Source: GMQP-bins7 sp963776565
Lineage (GTDB): Bacteria; Actinomycetota; Thermoleophilia; Gaiellales; Gaiellaceae
NCBI GenBank assembly: GCA_963776565.1
Contig: CAVZNF010000006.1
Location: forward strand, 1 to 64,000
Direction of reading: 5' to 3'
DNA: 64,000 bases
Positions 34,342-42,905 of this stretch are shown here, piece by piece. Under the pieces are notes generated by a model, which saw only the letters and a list, made by a program, of their open reading frames with translations, was not told the origin of the DNA and made no database searches. Each line of letters opens with the position of its first letter. Position 1 is the first letter of the stretch. A program made the translations under genes and the position numbers.

Positions 34342-34962
34342 TCAGACGGCCGCTGGAGCCTCCGTCTCCGTTTTCGTCCGGCCAAACACGGCCAAGGCAA
34401 GAATCACGAGTCCGATCCCGGTGAGCACGAGCGCGATCCCGACGACAATGCTGAAGATCGCGAGCTGCTCCGCCATGTACGAGACATTGAGAGCGGTCGC
34501 AAGTGCCGTCTCGGTGACCCAGAGGTTTCGCGCACCGTTCGAGATCGGCTGGCCGCTGTCGTCCTTGGCAGCGGCGGTGTCGTCGCTGGTTCCGGCGGGA
34601 TCGTCGGGGTTCGCAGCCGACACGAAGCGGCCCATCTGGGCGTAGCTCAGTCCGCCTGACGCCTCCAGCGCATGGATGCGCATGTACTGCGCAAAGCAAC
34701 GCGCCTCACTGCCCGTATCGATGCTCTCGTCGACGACATCGCAGCTCGGCAGGTCGATCGTGTCCGGGAGCCCAGCCTCGCTCGCTGCCTTCTGTATCTC
34801 GGCGGGCGACATGTCCGATCCGCCGACGATCGCCTCGTTCGAGAGCTCGTTGCCGACTGTTTGGTACCCATTGATGCCTAGGTACAGGGCGGCAGCTCCG
34901 AACAAGATCAGAACCGCGCCCGAAATAAGCCCACCGATCTCCCAAAGTCTTGTGCGTTTCAT
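34342..34962 (-). CDS. Two-helix membrane protein with extracellular domain
   Basis: 206 residues, ATG 34962 (MKRTRLWEIGGLISG). Membrane segments at both ends: IGGLISGAVLILFGAAALYL and FSIVVGIALVLTGIGLVILA. Between them lies a roughly 130-residue loop with two Cys (DLPSCDVVDE, SEARCFAQYM) that could form a disulfide if outside the cell. The acidic stretch PDDPAGTSDDTAAAKDDS is flexible. Function unknown. Confidence 0.7.
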   Translation of the reverse strand: MKRTRLWEIGGLISGAVLILFGAAALYLGINGYQTVGNELSNEAIVGGSDMSPAEIQKAASEAGLPDTIDLPSCDVVDESIDTGSEARCFAQYMRIHALEASGGLSYAQMGRFVSAANPDDPAGTSDDTAAAKDDSGQPISNGARNLWVTETALATALNVSYMAEQLAIFSIVVGIALVLTGIGLVILALAVFGRTKTETEAPAAV

Positions 34963-35016
34963 CGCTCGACCTCCCGGCGACTGCTTGCGGATATGGATCT
35001 CGCTTCGACGTCCATC

Positions 35017-35212
35017 CTATGATGTCTCGGTCGAGGCCGCCCGCCTCCACCTCCCGCTCCTCGATCCGTAGGTAGCTCGCGAGCTGAGGCTCGTCGCCCT
35101 TGACTCCTCGATGAAGCGCTTGGCGTCCTCGCGCCGCACTAAGGTCGCGACGGCATCGCCGAGCGGGAAGTCGGGCGAGAGGGCGTCGTCGACGATGGCG
35201 TAGACGATCATG
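35017..35212 (-). CDS. Small conserved actinobacterial protein (frame break)
   Basis: ATG 35212 opens MIVYAIVDDALSPDFPLGDA, VATLVRREDAKRFIEE, then after a one-base break VKGDEPQLASYLRIEEREVE. About 60-65 residues, acidic. The pattern (RREDAxRFIEEVRGDxPELA) is common in short actinobacterial proteins of unknown function. The true stop is unclear because the corrected frame runs on past 35020. Confidence 0.5.
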
Positions 35213-35424
35213 CCGGGATGATGTCCCTGGGAAGAGTCGGGGACCTGTCGGAGCGCTCCGACCTTCGCGACGAGAGCTAGAGACGCGGCCCCAGCAGAGC
35301 GCATGGGCATGCAAACCGAGCGCGTCTCGATCTGCCTGTTTCTACTGATGCCTCGGTCGCTGCGCGGAGAGAGACTGGCTGTTAATGGGGCTCTACGCGA
35401 TGCCCCTGAAAATCGGAGGTTCAC
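35213..35424. other. Intergenic, nothing recognised
   Basis: No convincing gene is seen. Frames on both strands are short and lack family-like sequence. It lies between two divergent small genes and should hold the promoter for the GYD gene, but I see no clear -35/-10 pair. Confidence 0.5.
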
Positions 35425-35709
35425 ATGTTCACCTATGTCGGGCTCTTCAAGCTCGCGCCCATTGCGCGGGAGCACGTCGAGAAGACCCCCGCGTACTTCG
35501 AGCAGATCCACAAGATCGTCGAGCTCGAGGGCGGGACCGTTGAGCGCTTCCTCGCCGTGATGGGCCCGTGGGAGTATCTCGGCATCTTCGAGTATCCCGA
35601 TCTCGAGACCGCGTTCCGCGTGCTCGGCAAGATCGCGAAGCTCGAGGTGTTTGAGACCGAGACCTTCCCGGCAGAGGACGTGAAGCTGTTCTGGAAGGAG
35701 CTTGTCTAG
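35425..35709 (+). CDS. GYD-domain protein
   Basis: 94 residues, ATG 35425 with ribosome site CGGAGG. Reads YVGLFKLAPIAREHVEKTPA, YFEQIHKIVELEGGTVERFL, AVMGPWEYLGIFEYPDLETA, TFPAEDVKLFWKELV. This is the GYD ferredoxin-like domain (PF08734), with the GYD position here as WEYLGIFEYPD. Biochemical role unknown. Followed by a hairpin terminator. Confidence 0.8.
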   Translation: MFTYVGLFKLAPIAREHVEKTPAYFEQIHKIVELEGGTVERFLAVMGPWEYLGIFEYPDLETAFRVLGKIAKLEVFETETFPAEDVKLFWKELV

Positions 35710-35737
35710 CGACGAGCCGCCTCCTCGGAAGAGCCAG

Positions 35738-35763
35738 CGTGGGCCGCCGCAAGGCGGCCCACG
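35738..35763. terminator. Hairpin terminator after the GYD gene
   Basis: CGTGGGCCGCC (35738-35748), GCAA loop, GGCGGCCCACG (35753-35763): a perfect 11-bp stem with a stable tetraloop, 29 bases past the stop at 35709. No T-run, as expected in high-GC actinobacteria. Confidence 0.8.
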
Positions 35764-35864
35764 CCGTTCGCCCAGGCACGGATGGCAGAAGTTGCCGTAG
35801 ATGAACTGTCGATCGGGACGGGTGTCGAACAGGAAGAAACCCTCCGTTTCCAGCGGGTTCTGAG

Positions 35865-35969
35865 ATGGAGCACGAGATCGACCGGCTCGAGGAGCCGTAC
35901 CTGCCGCACGCGATATCCGGCCACCACCACGTCTGCCCTTGCGCCGCGGAGGCCGCGCCTGCAGAGTGA
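35865..35969 (+). CDS. Possible 34-residue Cys/His-rich leader ORF
   Basis: ATG 35865 encodes MEHEIDRLEEPYLPHA then ISGHHHVCPCAAEAAPAE and stops at 35969, 6 bases before the GTG of the LuxR gene. The HHH and CPC cluster could bind metal or be an upstream regulatory peptide. No clear ribosome site and a short length; it may be chance. Confidence 0.3.
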   Translation: MEHEIDRLEEPYLPHAISGHHHVCPCAAEAAPAE

Positions 35970-35975
35970 CGAGAC

Positions 35976-38750
35976 GTGGCCCTCGCAGTTCGTCGCGACG
36001 AGATCATCGGCCGCGGCGACGAGCTCGTCGCGGTGGATGCAATGCTCGTTCGTGCTGCGTGTGGGTTCGCAGCGCTCGTCCTCGATGGCGAGCCGGGGAT
36101 CGGGAAGACGGCTCTCTGGGAGGCAGGGCGAGCGGCGGCGGAGGAGCGTGGCTTCCGCATCCTGTCGTCGAGACCGGCGAGATCCGACGCGCAGCTGTCG
36201 CTGGGAGTCTTCGGCGATCTCTTCTCGACCGTCTCACCGGGGCTGCTCTCGCGACTCCCCGGGCCGCAGCGGCGAGCGCTCGATGTCGCACTGCTCCGGG
36301 CCGATCCCGAGGGCCTGGCCGTGGATCAGCGCACTCTCTCGGTCGCGACCCTCGGCCTCATTCGTCTCCTCGCGGCCGAGTCGCCGCTCCTGCTCGCCGT
36401 CGACGACGTGCAGTGGGCGGACGAGAGCTCCATCGGTGTCCTCGGGTTCGCGGTGCGCCGCCTCGAAAGCTGGCCCGTCGGGGCCCTCCTGGCGGCCCGA
36501 GGTGGCGGCCAGGGCCAGCTCGTCGAGCTGGAGGCCGGGCTGCCGGCCGGATCGGTCGAGCGCTGCCACCTCGGACCTCTCTCGCTGGCCGCCCTCCATC
36601 GGCTCTTCGAGCTGCGGCTCGGTCGCTCGTTCCCGCGCCTCGTCGTGAGGAACATCGAGACGGCGTCGGGGGGCAACCCGTTCTACGCCCTCGAGGTCGG
36701 GCGTGCGCTCGTCCGGCGTGGCGAGGACGTCAGCCCCGGCGAGCCGTTGCCGATTCCGGACAGCCTCGCGACGCTCACCGCCGAGCGCTTCCGAGTGCTG
36801 CCCGACGACACGCGTAATGCTGTGCTCCTCGCCGCGACCGCGCCTATCCCGCGGCTCGAGATGCTCGCGCACTCGGGCGTCGTCGACCCGGAGCGCGTCC
36901 TCGGGCCGGCCATTCGTGAGGGCATCCTCGCACTCGAGCACGGCCTTGTCCGGTTCGAGCACCCGCTCCTGGCGCAGGCCGCGCTGGCCTCGGTGGACGA
37001 GGCGACCCTTCGCGACCTTCATCTCATCCTGGCGCGCACGGCGAATTCCGAGGACATGCGGGCACACCACCTCGGCGCTGCGGCGAGCGAGCCCGACGAG
37101 GAAGCTGCGGCGGCTCTCGAGCGGGCTGCCTCCAGGGCACGAGACCGCGGCGCCTCCCTGGACTCCGTCGCGCTCTACGAGCGCGCGAGCTTGCTGACGC
37201 CTCGCCCGGAGCCTGCCGCTGCGCGCGCGCTCCTCGCCGCCGAGGGGGCGTTCATCGACCTTGCGGATCTCCACTACGCCGATGCGATCCTCGCTCGAGC
37301 GGCGGAGCGCGCCGCGGCGGGCCCTGGGCGCGCGGAGGCGATGAGCCTGCAGGCACTCGTCTGGTACTTCCAGGGTCGGCAAGCTGAGGCCACGCGGCTC
37401 TGCGAGGAGGCGCTCGCCGAAAGCGGGGGCGAGAGCGGTGTCCGCGCGAAGATCCTCCTCCGCTGCGCCTATCTGCACGGGCAGGTGGACATGGCGCGCA
37501 GCCTGCGCGAGGTCGAGGAGGCCGTCGGGATCCTCGAGAACGAGGTCCACGTCGATCCCGACCTCATGGCCGAGGCGCTCCTCGACCGCGCCAACGGCCA
37601 GCTCCAGATGGTACGAGGGCTGCTCGCCGACGACGTCGAGCGGGGCGCCCGGCTGCACACCCCGAGCGGCCGCTCGTGGGAGTGGGATCGGTGCGAGGTG
37701 ATCCTCTACGAGCTGGCCCGGCACACGGACGATCTCGAGACGGCACTCGCGCGCTTGGTCGCGCATATCGAGCAACAGGCCGGCCGCGGAGCGGAGGATC
37801 CGTTTTGGTTCGTCCACGCCGCGCTCATCAACGCGTGGCTCGGCGACTGGTCGAGCGCGCGCGCCTGGGCCGAGCGGGCGATCGAGACCTACAGGCGCGA
37901 GGGCGCCGATCTCTATCCCGCGTTTGCACTGCGCGGTCTCGCGCTGGTCGACGCGCTCGAGGGCCGAGTGGACGAGGCGCGCGAACTCTCGCAGCGCGGC
38001 CTGGAGCTTGCGGACGAGGCCGGCGATCTCGTCGTGGCGACCCTGCACCGCAACATCCTCGGATTCGTGGCGCTCTCCGTCGGCGACGTCGTCGAGTCCG
38101 ACCAACAGCTGCGGGCCGCGGCGGAGCTCGATGAGCGGCTCGGGGTCGAGCATCCTCTGCGCTCGCGGCACGCAGGGGATCTCGTCGAGGCCGCGATCGG
38201 GGTCGGTGATGTCGCTCGCGCGGAGCGCGCCGTCGAGCGGATGGAGTACGCCGGACGCGCTGCGCCGACGCCGTGGACGCTTGCCGTCGGCGCTCGCTGC
38301 CGGGGCCTGCTGGAGGCGGCACGCGGCGATCTGGATGCTGGTGCGGCGGCGCTCGAACGCAGCCTCGACGAGCACGAGCGGCTGCCGATGCCCTTCGAGC
38401 GTGCGCGCACGCTGCTCGCGAAAGGGCGCGTGCACCACCGGCGCAAGGAGAAGCGCCTGGCGGGCGACGCCTTTGCCGAGGCGCTCCGGGTGTTCGAGGA
38501 GCTCGGCTCTCCGCTCTGGGCGGAGCACGCACGCACCGAGCTCGCACGTGCAGGGCTGCGCCGGCGCGAGCCCGACGAGCTCAACGAGACCGAGTGGCGG
38601 GTGGCCGAGCTCGCGGCGCAGGGCCTCTCGAATCAGGAGATCGCTCAGCGTGCCTTTCTCTCCGTCAAGACCGTCGAGGCGAACCTGACGCGCGTATATC
38701 GCAAGCTCGGGATCCGCTCCCGCGCCGGCCTCGCGCGCAGGCTCTCGTAG
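35976..38750 (+). CDS. LuxR-family (LAL) ATP-binding transcription regulator
   Basis: 924 residues, GTG 35976. N-terminal STAND/AAA-like ATPase: LVLDGEPGIGKTALWEAGRA (Walker A) and LLLAVDDVQWADESSIGVLG (Walker B), then a sensor part SGGNPFYALEVGRALV. A long helical repeat middle (TPR-like, from about 400 to 830) includes YERASLLTPRPEPAAARALL and VHAALINAWLGDWSSARAWA. The C-terminal LuxR helix-turn-helix is LNETEWRVAELAAQGLSNQE, IAQRAFLSVKTVEANLTRVY. LAL regulators (MalT-like) activate operons upon binding an inducer and ATP. Intact, without frame breaks. The target genes are not evident; it stands alone. Confidence 0.9.
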   Translation: MALAVRRDEIIGRGDELVAVDAMLVRAACGFAALVLDGEPGIGKTALWEAGRAAAEERGFRILSSRPARSDAQLSLGVFGDLFSTVSPGLLSRLPGPQRRALDVALLRADPEGLAVDQRTLSVATLGLIRLLAAESPLLLAVDDVQWADESSIGVLGFAVRRLESWPVGALLAARGGGQGQLVELEAGLPAGSVERCHLGPLSLAALHRLFELRLGRSFPRLVVRNIETASGGNPFYALEVGRALVRRGEDVSPGEPLPIPDSLATLTAERFRVLPDDTRNAVLLAATAPIPRLEMLAHSGVVDPERVLGPAIREGILALEHGLVRFEHPLLAQAALASVDEATLRDLHLILARTANSEDMRAHHLGAAASEPDEEAAAALERAASRARDRGASLDSVALYERASLLTPRPEPAAARALLAAEGAFIDLADLHYADAILARAAERAAAGPGRAEAMSLQALVWYFQGRQAEATRLCEEALAESGGESGVRAKILLRCAYLHGQVDMARSLREVEEAVGILENEVHVDPDLMAEALLDRANGQLQMVRGLLADDVERGARLHTPSGRSWEWDRCEVILYELARHTDDLETALARLVAHIEQQAGRGAEDPFWFVHAALINAWLGDWSSARAWAERAIETYRREGADLYPAFALRGLALVDALEGRVDEARELSQRGLELADEAGDLVVATLHRNILGFVALSVGDVVESDQQLRAAAELDERLGVEHPLRSRHAGDLVEAAIGVGDVARAERAVERMEYAGRAAPTPWTLAVGARCRGLLEAARGDLDAGAAALERSLDEHERLPMPFERARTLLAKGRVHHRRKEKRLAGDAFAEALRVFEELGSPLWAEHARTELARAGLRRREPDELNETEWRVAELAAQGLSNQEIAQRAFLSVKTVEANLTRVYRKLGIRSRAGLARRLS

Positions 38751-38803
38751 CGCGAGGGTTTTCCCTCTTTCCCGCTCCCGGAGGGCGTCCTAGCCTGGCA
38801 CGG

Positions 38804-39103
38804 ATGGACGGCAGGGGCGTGGAGTACGTAGCCGAGTGCTTCTGGCCCGGGGTGGGGGAGGCGGAGCTCCGCGCGCTCGACGAGCGCGCTCGAGCTTCCG
38901 CCGACGCGCTCGTCGAGCAGGGGCGCCCCGTGCGCTACCTCGGTTCTCTGCTCATGCGGACGGACGAGGTCGTCCTCTGCCTGTTCGCAGGGGACGCCGA
39001 CGCCGTCCGCGCCGCGGCGAGGCGAGCGCACGTGCCGTTCGATCGCATCGTCGTGGCCGAGCGCTCGTCGCTGCCCGCTCCGGAGGCGAGTGGGCGCCCG
39101 TGA
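38804..39103 (+). CDS. DUF4242-like small protein
   Basis: 99 residues, ATG 38804. VEYVAECFWPGVGEAELRAL, DERARASADALVEQGRPVRY, LGSLLMRTDEVVLCLFAGDA, DAVRAAARRAHVPFDRIVVA. The pattern (E-CFxPGV...YLGSxLxPxDEVVxCLFxG) is that of the DUF4242/nickel-binding-like ferredoxin fold. Function unknown. It starts 53 bases after the LAL regulator and may be its neighbour in transcription. Confidence 0.7.
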   Translation: MDGRGVEYVAECFWPGVGEAELRALDERARASADALVEQGRPVRYLGSLLMRTDEVVLCLFAGDADAVRAAARRAHVPFDRIVVAERSSLPAPEASGRP

Positions 39104-39197
39104 CGCGCCGTCCCGACAGTGCGCGAGCGAACGCCGCTGCACGTGTTCTTGGCCGCACCCGTCGGACCGACAGCACGCCAACCCAAGGAGGATCTTC

Positions 39198-39602
39198 ATG
39201 CACCGTCTACGTCAGCACATGACCTCGCCTTTCCTTCCCGTCCTGTGCGCTGCCGCTCTTCTGGCGGTCGTCTGCAGCAGCGCATCGATCGCTTCGGGGA
39301 CGAGCGTCTCGAATGCGAAGCTCGGCGGCACCTGGGCCGGGACCTACAGCGGCTCGTACGCGGGCACGTTCACGATTCGCTGGAGTCAGGCGAGCTCCGG
39401 TGCTCTCACGGGCAAGATCACCCTCTCGCGTCCGCACGGGACGTACGGCATCTCGGGCAAGGTTCGCGGCTTCGCCATCACGTTCGGGGCCGTCGGCGCG
39501 GGCGCGACGTACACCGGCTCCGTCTCGGGCTCCAAGATGTCCGGCCGCTACAAGACCGGCGACGGCGGGAGCGGCCACTGGAGCGCGCACAAGACGTCCT
39601 GA
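39198..39602 (+). CDS. Secreted Gly/Ser-rich beta protein
   Basis: 134 residues, ATG 39198 behind a strong ribosome site AAGGAGGA. Signal peptide FLPVLCAAALLAVVCSSASI, cut near IASG. The mature part is a short beta-rich domain with repeated strand patterns: LGGTWAGTYSGSYAGTFTIR, GALTGKITLSRPHGTYGISG, GATYTGSVSGSKMSGRYKTG. It resembles small calycin/DUF-type exported proteins. No catalytic residues; possibly a binding protein. Two Cys lie only in the signal peptide. Confidence 0.72.
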   Translation: MHRLRQHMTSPFLPVLCAAALLAVVCSSASIASGTSVSNAKLGGTWAGTYSGSYAGTFTIRWSQASSGALTGKITLSRPHGTYGISGKVRGFAITFGAVGAGATYTGSVSGSKMSGRYKTGDGGSGHWSAHKTS

Positions 39603-39624
39603 GGACGTGCTCCGTCAGCAAGAG

Positions 39625-39659
39625 CGAACCCCAGCCGTACGCGAGGGGCCGGGGGTTCG
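39625..39659. terminator. Weak hairpin terminator
   Basis: CGAACCCC (39625-39632) pairs with GGGGTTCG (39652-39659) across a 19-base loop, 23 bases past the secreted-protein stop. It shares the arm CGAACCCC with the strong terminator at 31329-31369, so it looks like the same terminator type in weaker form. Confidence 0.45.
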
Positions 39660-39673
39660 TGCAGGCCTCGAAG

Positions 39674-39750
39674 TGGAGCTAGCTAGGGAGACTCGAACTC
39701 CCGACCTCCTGGGTGCGATCCAGGCGCTCTCCCAACTGAGCTATAGCCCC
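39674..39750 (-). tRNA. tRNA-Ala (anticodon CGC), with 4-nt duplication
   Basis: The minus strand gives GGGGCTA (acceptor, from 39750), TA, D arm GCTC...GAGC, anticodon loop ATCGCAC (CGC, Ala) within CCTGG/CCAGG, T arm GGGAG-TTCGAGT-CTCCC. It then has TAGCTAGCTCC where TAGCTCC is expected, and discriminator A. So TAGC is present twice between T arm and acceptor 3' strand, making 77 instead of 73 bases. It is either a sequence error or a damaged gene; otherwise every stem pairs well, with one G-T wobble. Confidence 0.8.
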
Positions 39751-39857
39751 GGGGACGCCCAATTGTAGCCGGGTCGGCTACGTCGTCCCGGGCTCGGGAC
39801 GACCGCGCACCACGCTCGTGCCCGAGTGCTCCGGGTGGCGCGCGACTAGCTTCATCG

Positions 39858-40202
39858 CTACGGGCCGCCGGGCCGCGTCGGCTCGACTGGCGGGGCGGCG
39901 GGCGGCGTCTTGCAGAAGCGGGCGTCCTCGTTCTTCGGGACGACGCGCGGCTTGTCCTGGGCGTGCGGGATCGCGGCGCCGCCGATGAGGATCCCGAGGA
40001 CGAGAACCCACATCGCCGCCGTCACGCGAGCCCAGAATGGATAGGAGCGGTGCTCCCGCGTGGGCTCCGGCGTCTGTGATCCGGGGTGTGTCGCGCGGGG
40101 TGCTCGAAACGCCGGTGCGGGATCGGGCAGTGCCGCACGCGCCCGCGCGCCAAGCTCGGCGTCGACGAGGGCAAGCTCTGGGCTGATCGCCTCCCAAGAC
40201 AT
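39858..40202 (-). CDS. Single-pass membrane protein, unknown
   Basis: 114 residues, ATG 40202. The N-terminal 45 residues are Ala/Pro-rich and cytoplasmic in look (MSWEAISPELALVDAELG). One membrane helix is VTAAMWVLVLGILIGGAAI, and the tail PHAQDKPRVVPKNEDARFCK is Pro-rich with one Cys. Not recognised. A frame running on to 39778 would need a break. Confidence 0.55.
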   Translation of the reverse strand: MSWEAISPELALVDAELGARARAALPDPAPAFRAPRATHPGSQTPEPTREHRSYPFWARVTAAMWVLVLGILIGGAAIPHAQDKPRVVPKNEDARFCKTPPAAPPVEPTRPGGP

Positions 40203-40243
40203 GTATCGAGATTCTCGCTGAAGCGCGTCAACCCTTGCGCTGT

Positions 40244-41275
40244 CTAGGTCTCTGCGGTCGGCCGCCCCCTGCCCCGAGAGCGCTCGCGTCGCTCGAGTCG
40301 CTCGGCCAGCTCAGCCAGCTCGCGCTCGAGTGCCTGGTAGCTCTCCCACCGCGTCCGGGAGAGCGCGCCCGAGGCGAGCGCCGCGCGAACGGCGCATCCC
40401 GGCTCGGTCTCGTGACTGCAGTCGGTGAACCTGCACGCGAGCGCGAGCTCGGCGATGTCGTCGAACGCATCGGTCAGATCGCGGTCTCCGATCCAGAGAT
40501 GCACCTCCCGCATGCCGGGGTTGTCCACGATGACTCCGCCGCTCGGGAGGAGGACGAGCTCGCGCCGTGTCGTCGTGTGCCGCCCCGCACCGTCCGGGGC
40601 GACCGCGGCCGTTGCGAGCCGCGATTCGTCGCCGATCAGGGCGTTGACGAGGGTGGACTTCCCGACGCCGGACGGCCCGAGCAGCACCCCGGTCGTGCCG
40701 GGGCCCAACGCGGCGTGGATGGCATCGAGACCGAGCCCGGTTCGAGCCGACACCAGGTAGATGGGAACCGCGCCGCCGATGTCGGCGATCTCCGCCGCGA
40801 CCGCCTCCGGGTCGTTCTCGAGATCGGCTTTGGTGAGAACGACGGCGGGACGCGCGCCGCTCTCGAGCGCGAGCGCGAGGTAGCGCTCGAGGAGTCGCCG
40901 ATCGAGCTCCTGTCCGAGTGCCTGGACGACGAGCACGACGTCGACGTTGGCGGCGATGATCTGCTCGCGGGACACGCCGGATGCGGGCTCGTGCGCGGCG
41001 CGCCTCGAGATCGTCGTGCGTCGCGGCACCACATCCACGATCGAGGCCGCACCGTCGAGTGCGACCCAGTCGCCGACCACGGGCATCGCGGTGCGATCGG
41101 ACTCTCGCCGGAGACGACTCGTGATCTTGGCTCGCCGCTCTCCCTCGTGCGTCAGGACGTCGTATTCACCGCGATGCTGAACGGCCACGCGGCCCGGCAC
41201 CAGCCCGTCCGTGCGATACGGCTCGAACGCGGCGTTCCAGCCGTCGTCCCAGCCGAGCGTCGCGAGGTCGAGCAC
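40244..41275 (-). CDS. rsgA: Ribosome biogenesis GTPase RsgA
   Basis: 343 residues, intact. An OB-fold start (VQHRGEYDVLTHEGERRAKI, MPVVGDWVAL) is followed by the circularly permuted GTPase, which is diagnostic: G4 as VVLTKADLENDP and G5 SARTGLG come before G1 GPSGVGKSTLVNAL and G3 VDNPGMREVHLW. The C-terminal zinc knuckle is CRFTDCSHETEPGCAV. It helps mature the 30S ribosomal subunit. Flanked by the epimerase upstream (22 bases) on the same strand. Confidence 0.92.
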   Translation of the reverse strand: MLDLATLGWDDGWNAAFEPYRTDGLVPGRVAVQHRGEYDVLTHEGERRAKITSRLRRESDRTAMPVVGDWVALDGAASIVDVVPRRTTISRRAAHEPASGVSREQIIAANVDVVLVVQALGQELDRRLLERYLALALESGARPAVVLTKADLENDPEAVAAEIADIGGAVPIYLVSARTGLGLDAIHAALGPGTTGVLLGPSGVGKSTLVNALIGDESRLATAAVAPDGAGRHTTTRRELVLLPSGGVIVDNPGMREVHLWIGDRDLTDAFDDIAELALACRFTDCSHETEPGCAVRAALASGALSRTRWESYQALERELAELAERLERRERSRGRGRPTAET

Positions 41276-41297
41276 CTCGCCATTGTCCCCGACCCGC

Positions 41298-42188
41298 CTA
41301 TTCGGCGAGGGCGCGTTCGAGCCCGACGTCGATCGTCGGCGCCGCGAACTCGAATCCGGCGTCGAGGAGCTTCGCCGGGAGAACCCGCTGTCCCGAGAGG
41401 AGCATCTCGTCTCCCATGTCGCCGAACAGCGTGCGGATGGCGAACCCGGGCACGGGGAGGATCGTCGGCCGGGAGAGCGCCGATCCGAGCGCCTTGGTGA
41501 ACTGCTCGTTCGTGACCGGGTTCGGTGCGGTCACGTTGACGGGTCCACTCAGATCGGTGCTCAGTGCTCGCCGATAGGCACCGACGATGTCCTCCATCCC
41601 GACCCAGCTGAACCACTGCTTGCCGCTCCCGATGCGGCCGCCGACACCCAGCTTGAACGGCAGGAGCATCCGCCCGAGCGCGCCGCCGTCGTCCGCCAGG
41701 ACGATGCCTTGACGCAGATGGACGACGCGAATGCCCGCTTCGCGCGCGGGATCGGCAGCCGCCTCCCAGGCGCGCGCGACGTCGGCGACGAAGCCGGATC
41801 CGAGCTCCGATTCCTCGGTCAGGATCTCGTTGCCGCGATCGCCGTAGGCGCCGATCGCCGACGCGCAGACGAAGACGGACGGACGAGGATCGAGCACGGC
41901 CGCCGTCCGGGCAAGGAGGCCGGTCGTCGTCGTGCGCGACTCGAGGATCTCGCGCTGTCGCGCATCGGTCCAGCGCTGCCCGATGTTCTCCCCGCTGAGA
42001 TTGACGATCGCGTCGGTGCCTTCGAGCTGCGCTGCGTCGAGCTCGTCCGCTGCAGGATCCCAGCGAATCTCGTCCGCGCCGGCCGGCTCGCGGCGAACGA
42101 GCCGCACCACGTCGTGCCCGTCCGCCCGAAGCGCCGGCAGGAGTGCCGAGCCGATGAGCCCGGACGCGCCGCTCATGACGACTCTCAC
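41298..42188 (-). CDS. TIGR01777-family NAD(P)-epimerase-like protein
   Basis: 296 residues from GTG 42188 (VRVVMSGASGLIGSALLPAL). Rossmann start, then AIVNLSGENIGQRWTDARQR and VFVCASAIGAYGDRGNEILT (the SAIGxYG motif of the YfcH/SulA-like group), HLRQGIVLADDGGALGRMLL, FSWVGMEDIVGAYRRALSTD. These epimerase-like proteins are found near cell-division genes in many bacteria, but the reaction is unknown. A C-terminal DUF1731-like part ends the protein. Same strand as rsgA. Confidence 0.85.
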   Translation of the reverse strand: MRVVMSGASGLIGSALLPALRADGHDVVRLVRREPAGADEIRWDPAADELDAAQLEGTDAIVNLSGENIGQRWTDARQREILESRTTTTGLLARTAAVLDPRPSVFVCASAIGAYGDRGNEILTEESELGSGFVADVARAWEAAADPAREAGIRVVHLRQGIVLADDGGALGRMLLPFKLGVGGRIGSGKQWFSWVGMEDIVGAYRRALSTDLSGPVNVTAPNPVTNEQFTKALGSALSRPTILPVPGFAIRTLFGDMGDEMLLSGQRVLPAKLLDAGFEFAAPTIDVGLERALAE

Positions 42189-42239
42189 GACGGGATTCTG
42201 GCACCCGGCAGCCCTGGGCCGGCTGTCTAAGGTTGTGGA

Positions 42240-42905
42240 GTGACCGAGGAGCATGCCGCCGCGCCTCGTCTGCGCGACGGCGTGCGCGCCGCACTTCCGC
42301 TCGCCCCGAGCCCGATCCTCTTCGGCCTCTCCTACGGCGTGCTCGCCGACGCGACCGGGTTCGGCCGGGTGGCGGCGATCGTGATGTCGGCGACGACGTT
42401 TGCCGGGGCCTCGCAGTTCGCCTCGATCTCAGTCTTGGACGCCGGCGGAACGGTGGTCGCGGCGGCTCTCGCAGCCATCTTCCTGAACGCGCGGTACGCG
42501 GCCATCAGCCTCACCGTCGCGTCGATCTTTCCGGGTGGACGGCTCCGCAGGCTGATCGAGTCGCAGTCGATCGTCGACGAGTCATGGGCGCTATCAGGGC
42601 GTCGGGGACGCTTCGAGTGGCCAATTCTCGTCGGCGCTGGGATGCTGTTGTACGTCCTTTGGGTCGGGAGCACGGCGCTCGGAACCGTGATCGGCGGAGT
42701 GCTGGACGACCCGAACGCCCTCGGCCTCGACGCGGCGTTCGCGGCGCTCTTCCTCGCGTTGGCGATGCCGTATCTCCGCAATCGGCGTGCGCGCGAGGCC
42801 GCGGCGCTCGCGGCAGGGATCACGCTCGTCCTGATCCCGTTCACTCCCGCGGGGGTGCCGATCATCGCCGCTTCGGCGGCATGCCTTCTGGGGCTGCGTC
42901 GATGA
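42240..42905 (+). CDS. azlC: AzlC-type branched-chain amino acid exporter subunit
   Basis: 221 residues, GTG 42240. AzlC signature: PSPILFGLSYGVLADATGFG, TFAGASQFASISVLDAGGTV, FLNARYAAISLTVASIFPGG. About five to seven membrane segments. With AzlD it forms the large subunit of an exporter for branched-chain amino acids or analogues (4-azaleucine resistance). Its stop overlaps azlD by ATGA. Divergent from the epimerase by 51 bases, with promoter space between. Confidence 0.88.
   Translation: MTEEHAAAPRLRDGVRAALPLAPSPILFGLSYGVLADATGFGRVAAIVMSATTFAGASQFASISVLDAGGTVVAAALAAIFLNARYAAISLTVASIFPGGRLRRLIESQSIVDESWALSGRRGRFEWPILVGAGMLLYVLWVGSTALGTVIGGVLDDPNALGLDAAFAALFLALAMPYLRNRRAREAAALAAGITLVLIPFTPAGVPIIAASAACLLGLRR

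Noticed and set aside
36234..38528. 764-codon minus-strand open frame
   Set aside because: It is opposite the LAL regulator, which has clear ATPase and LuxR motifs. The antisense frame is a product of GC-biased codon use.
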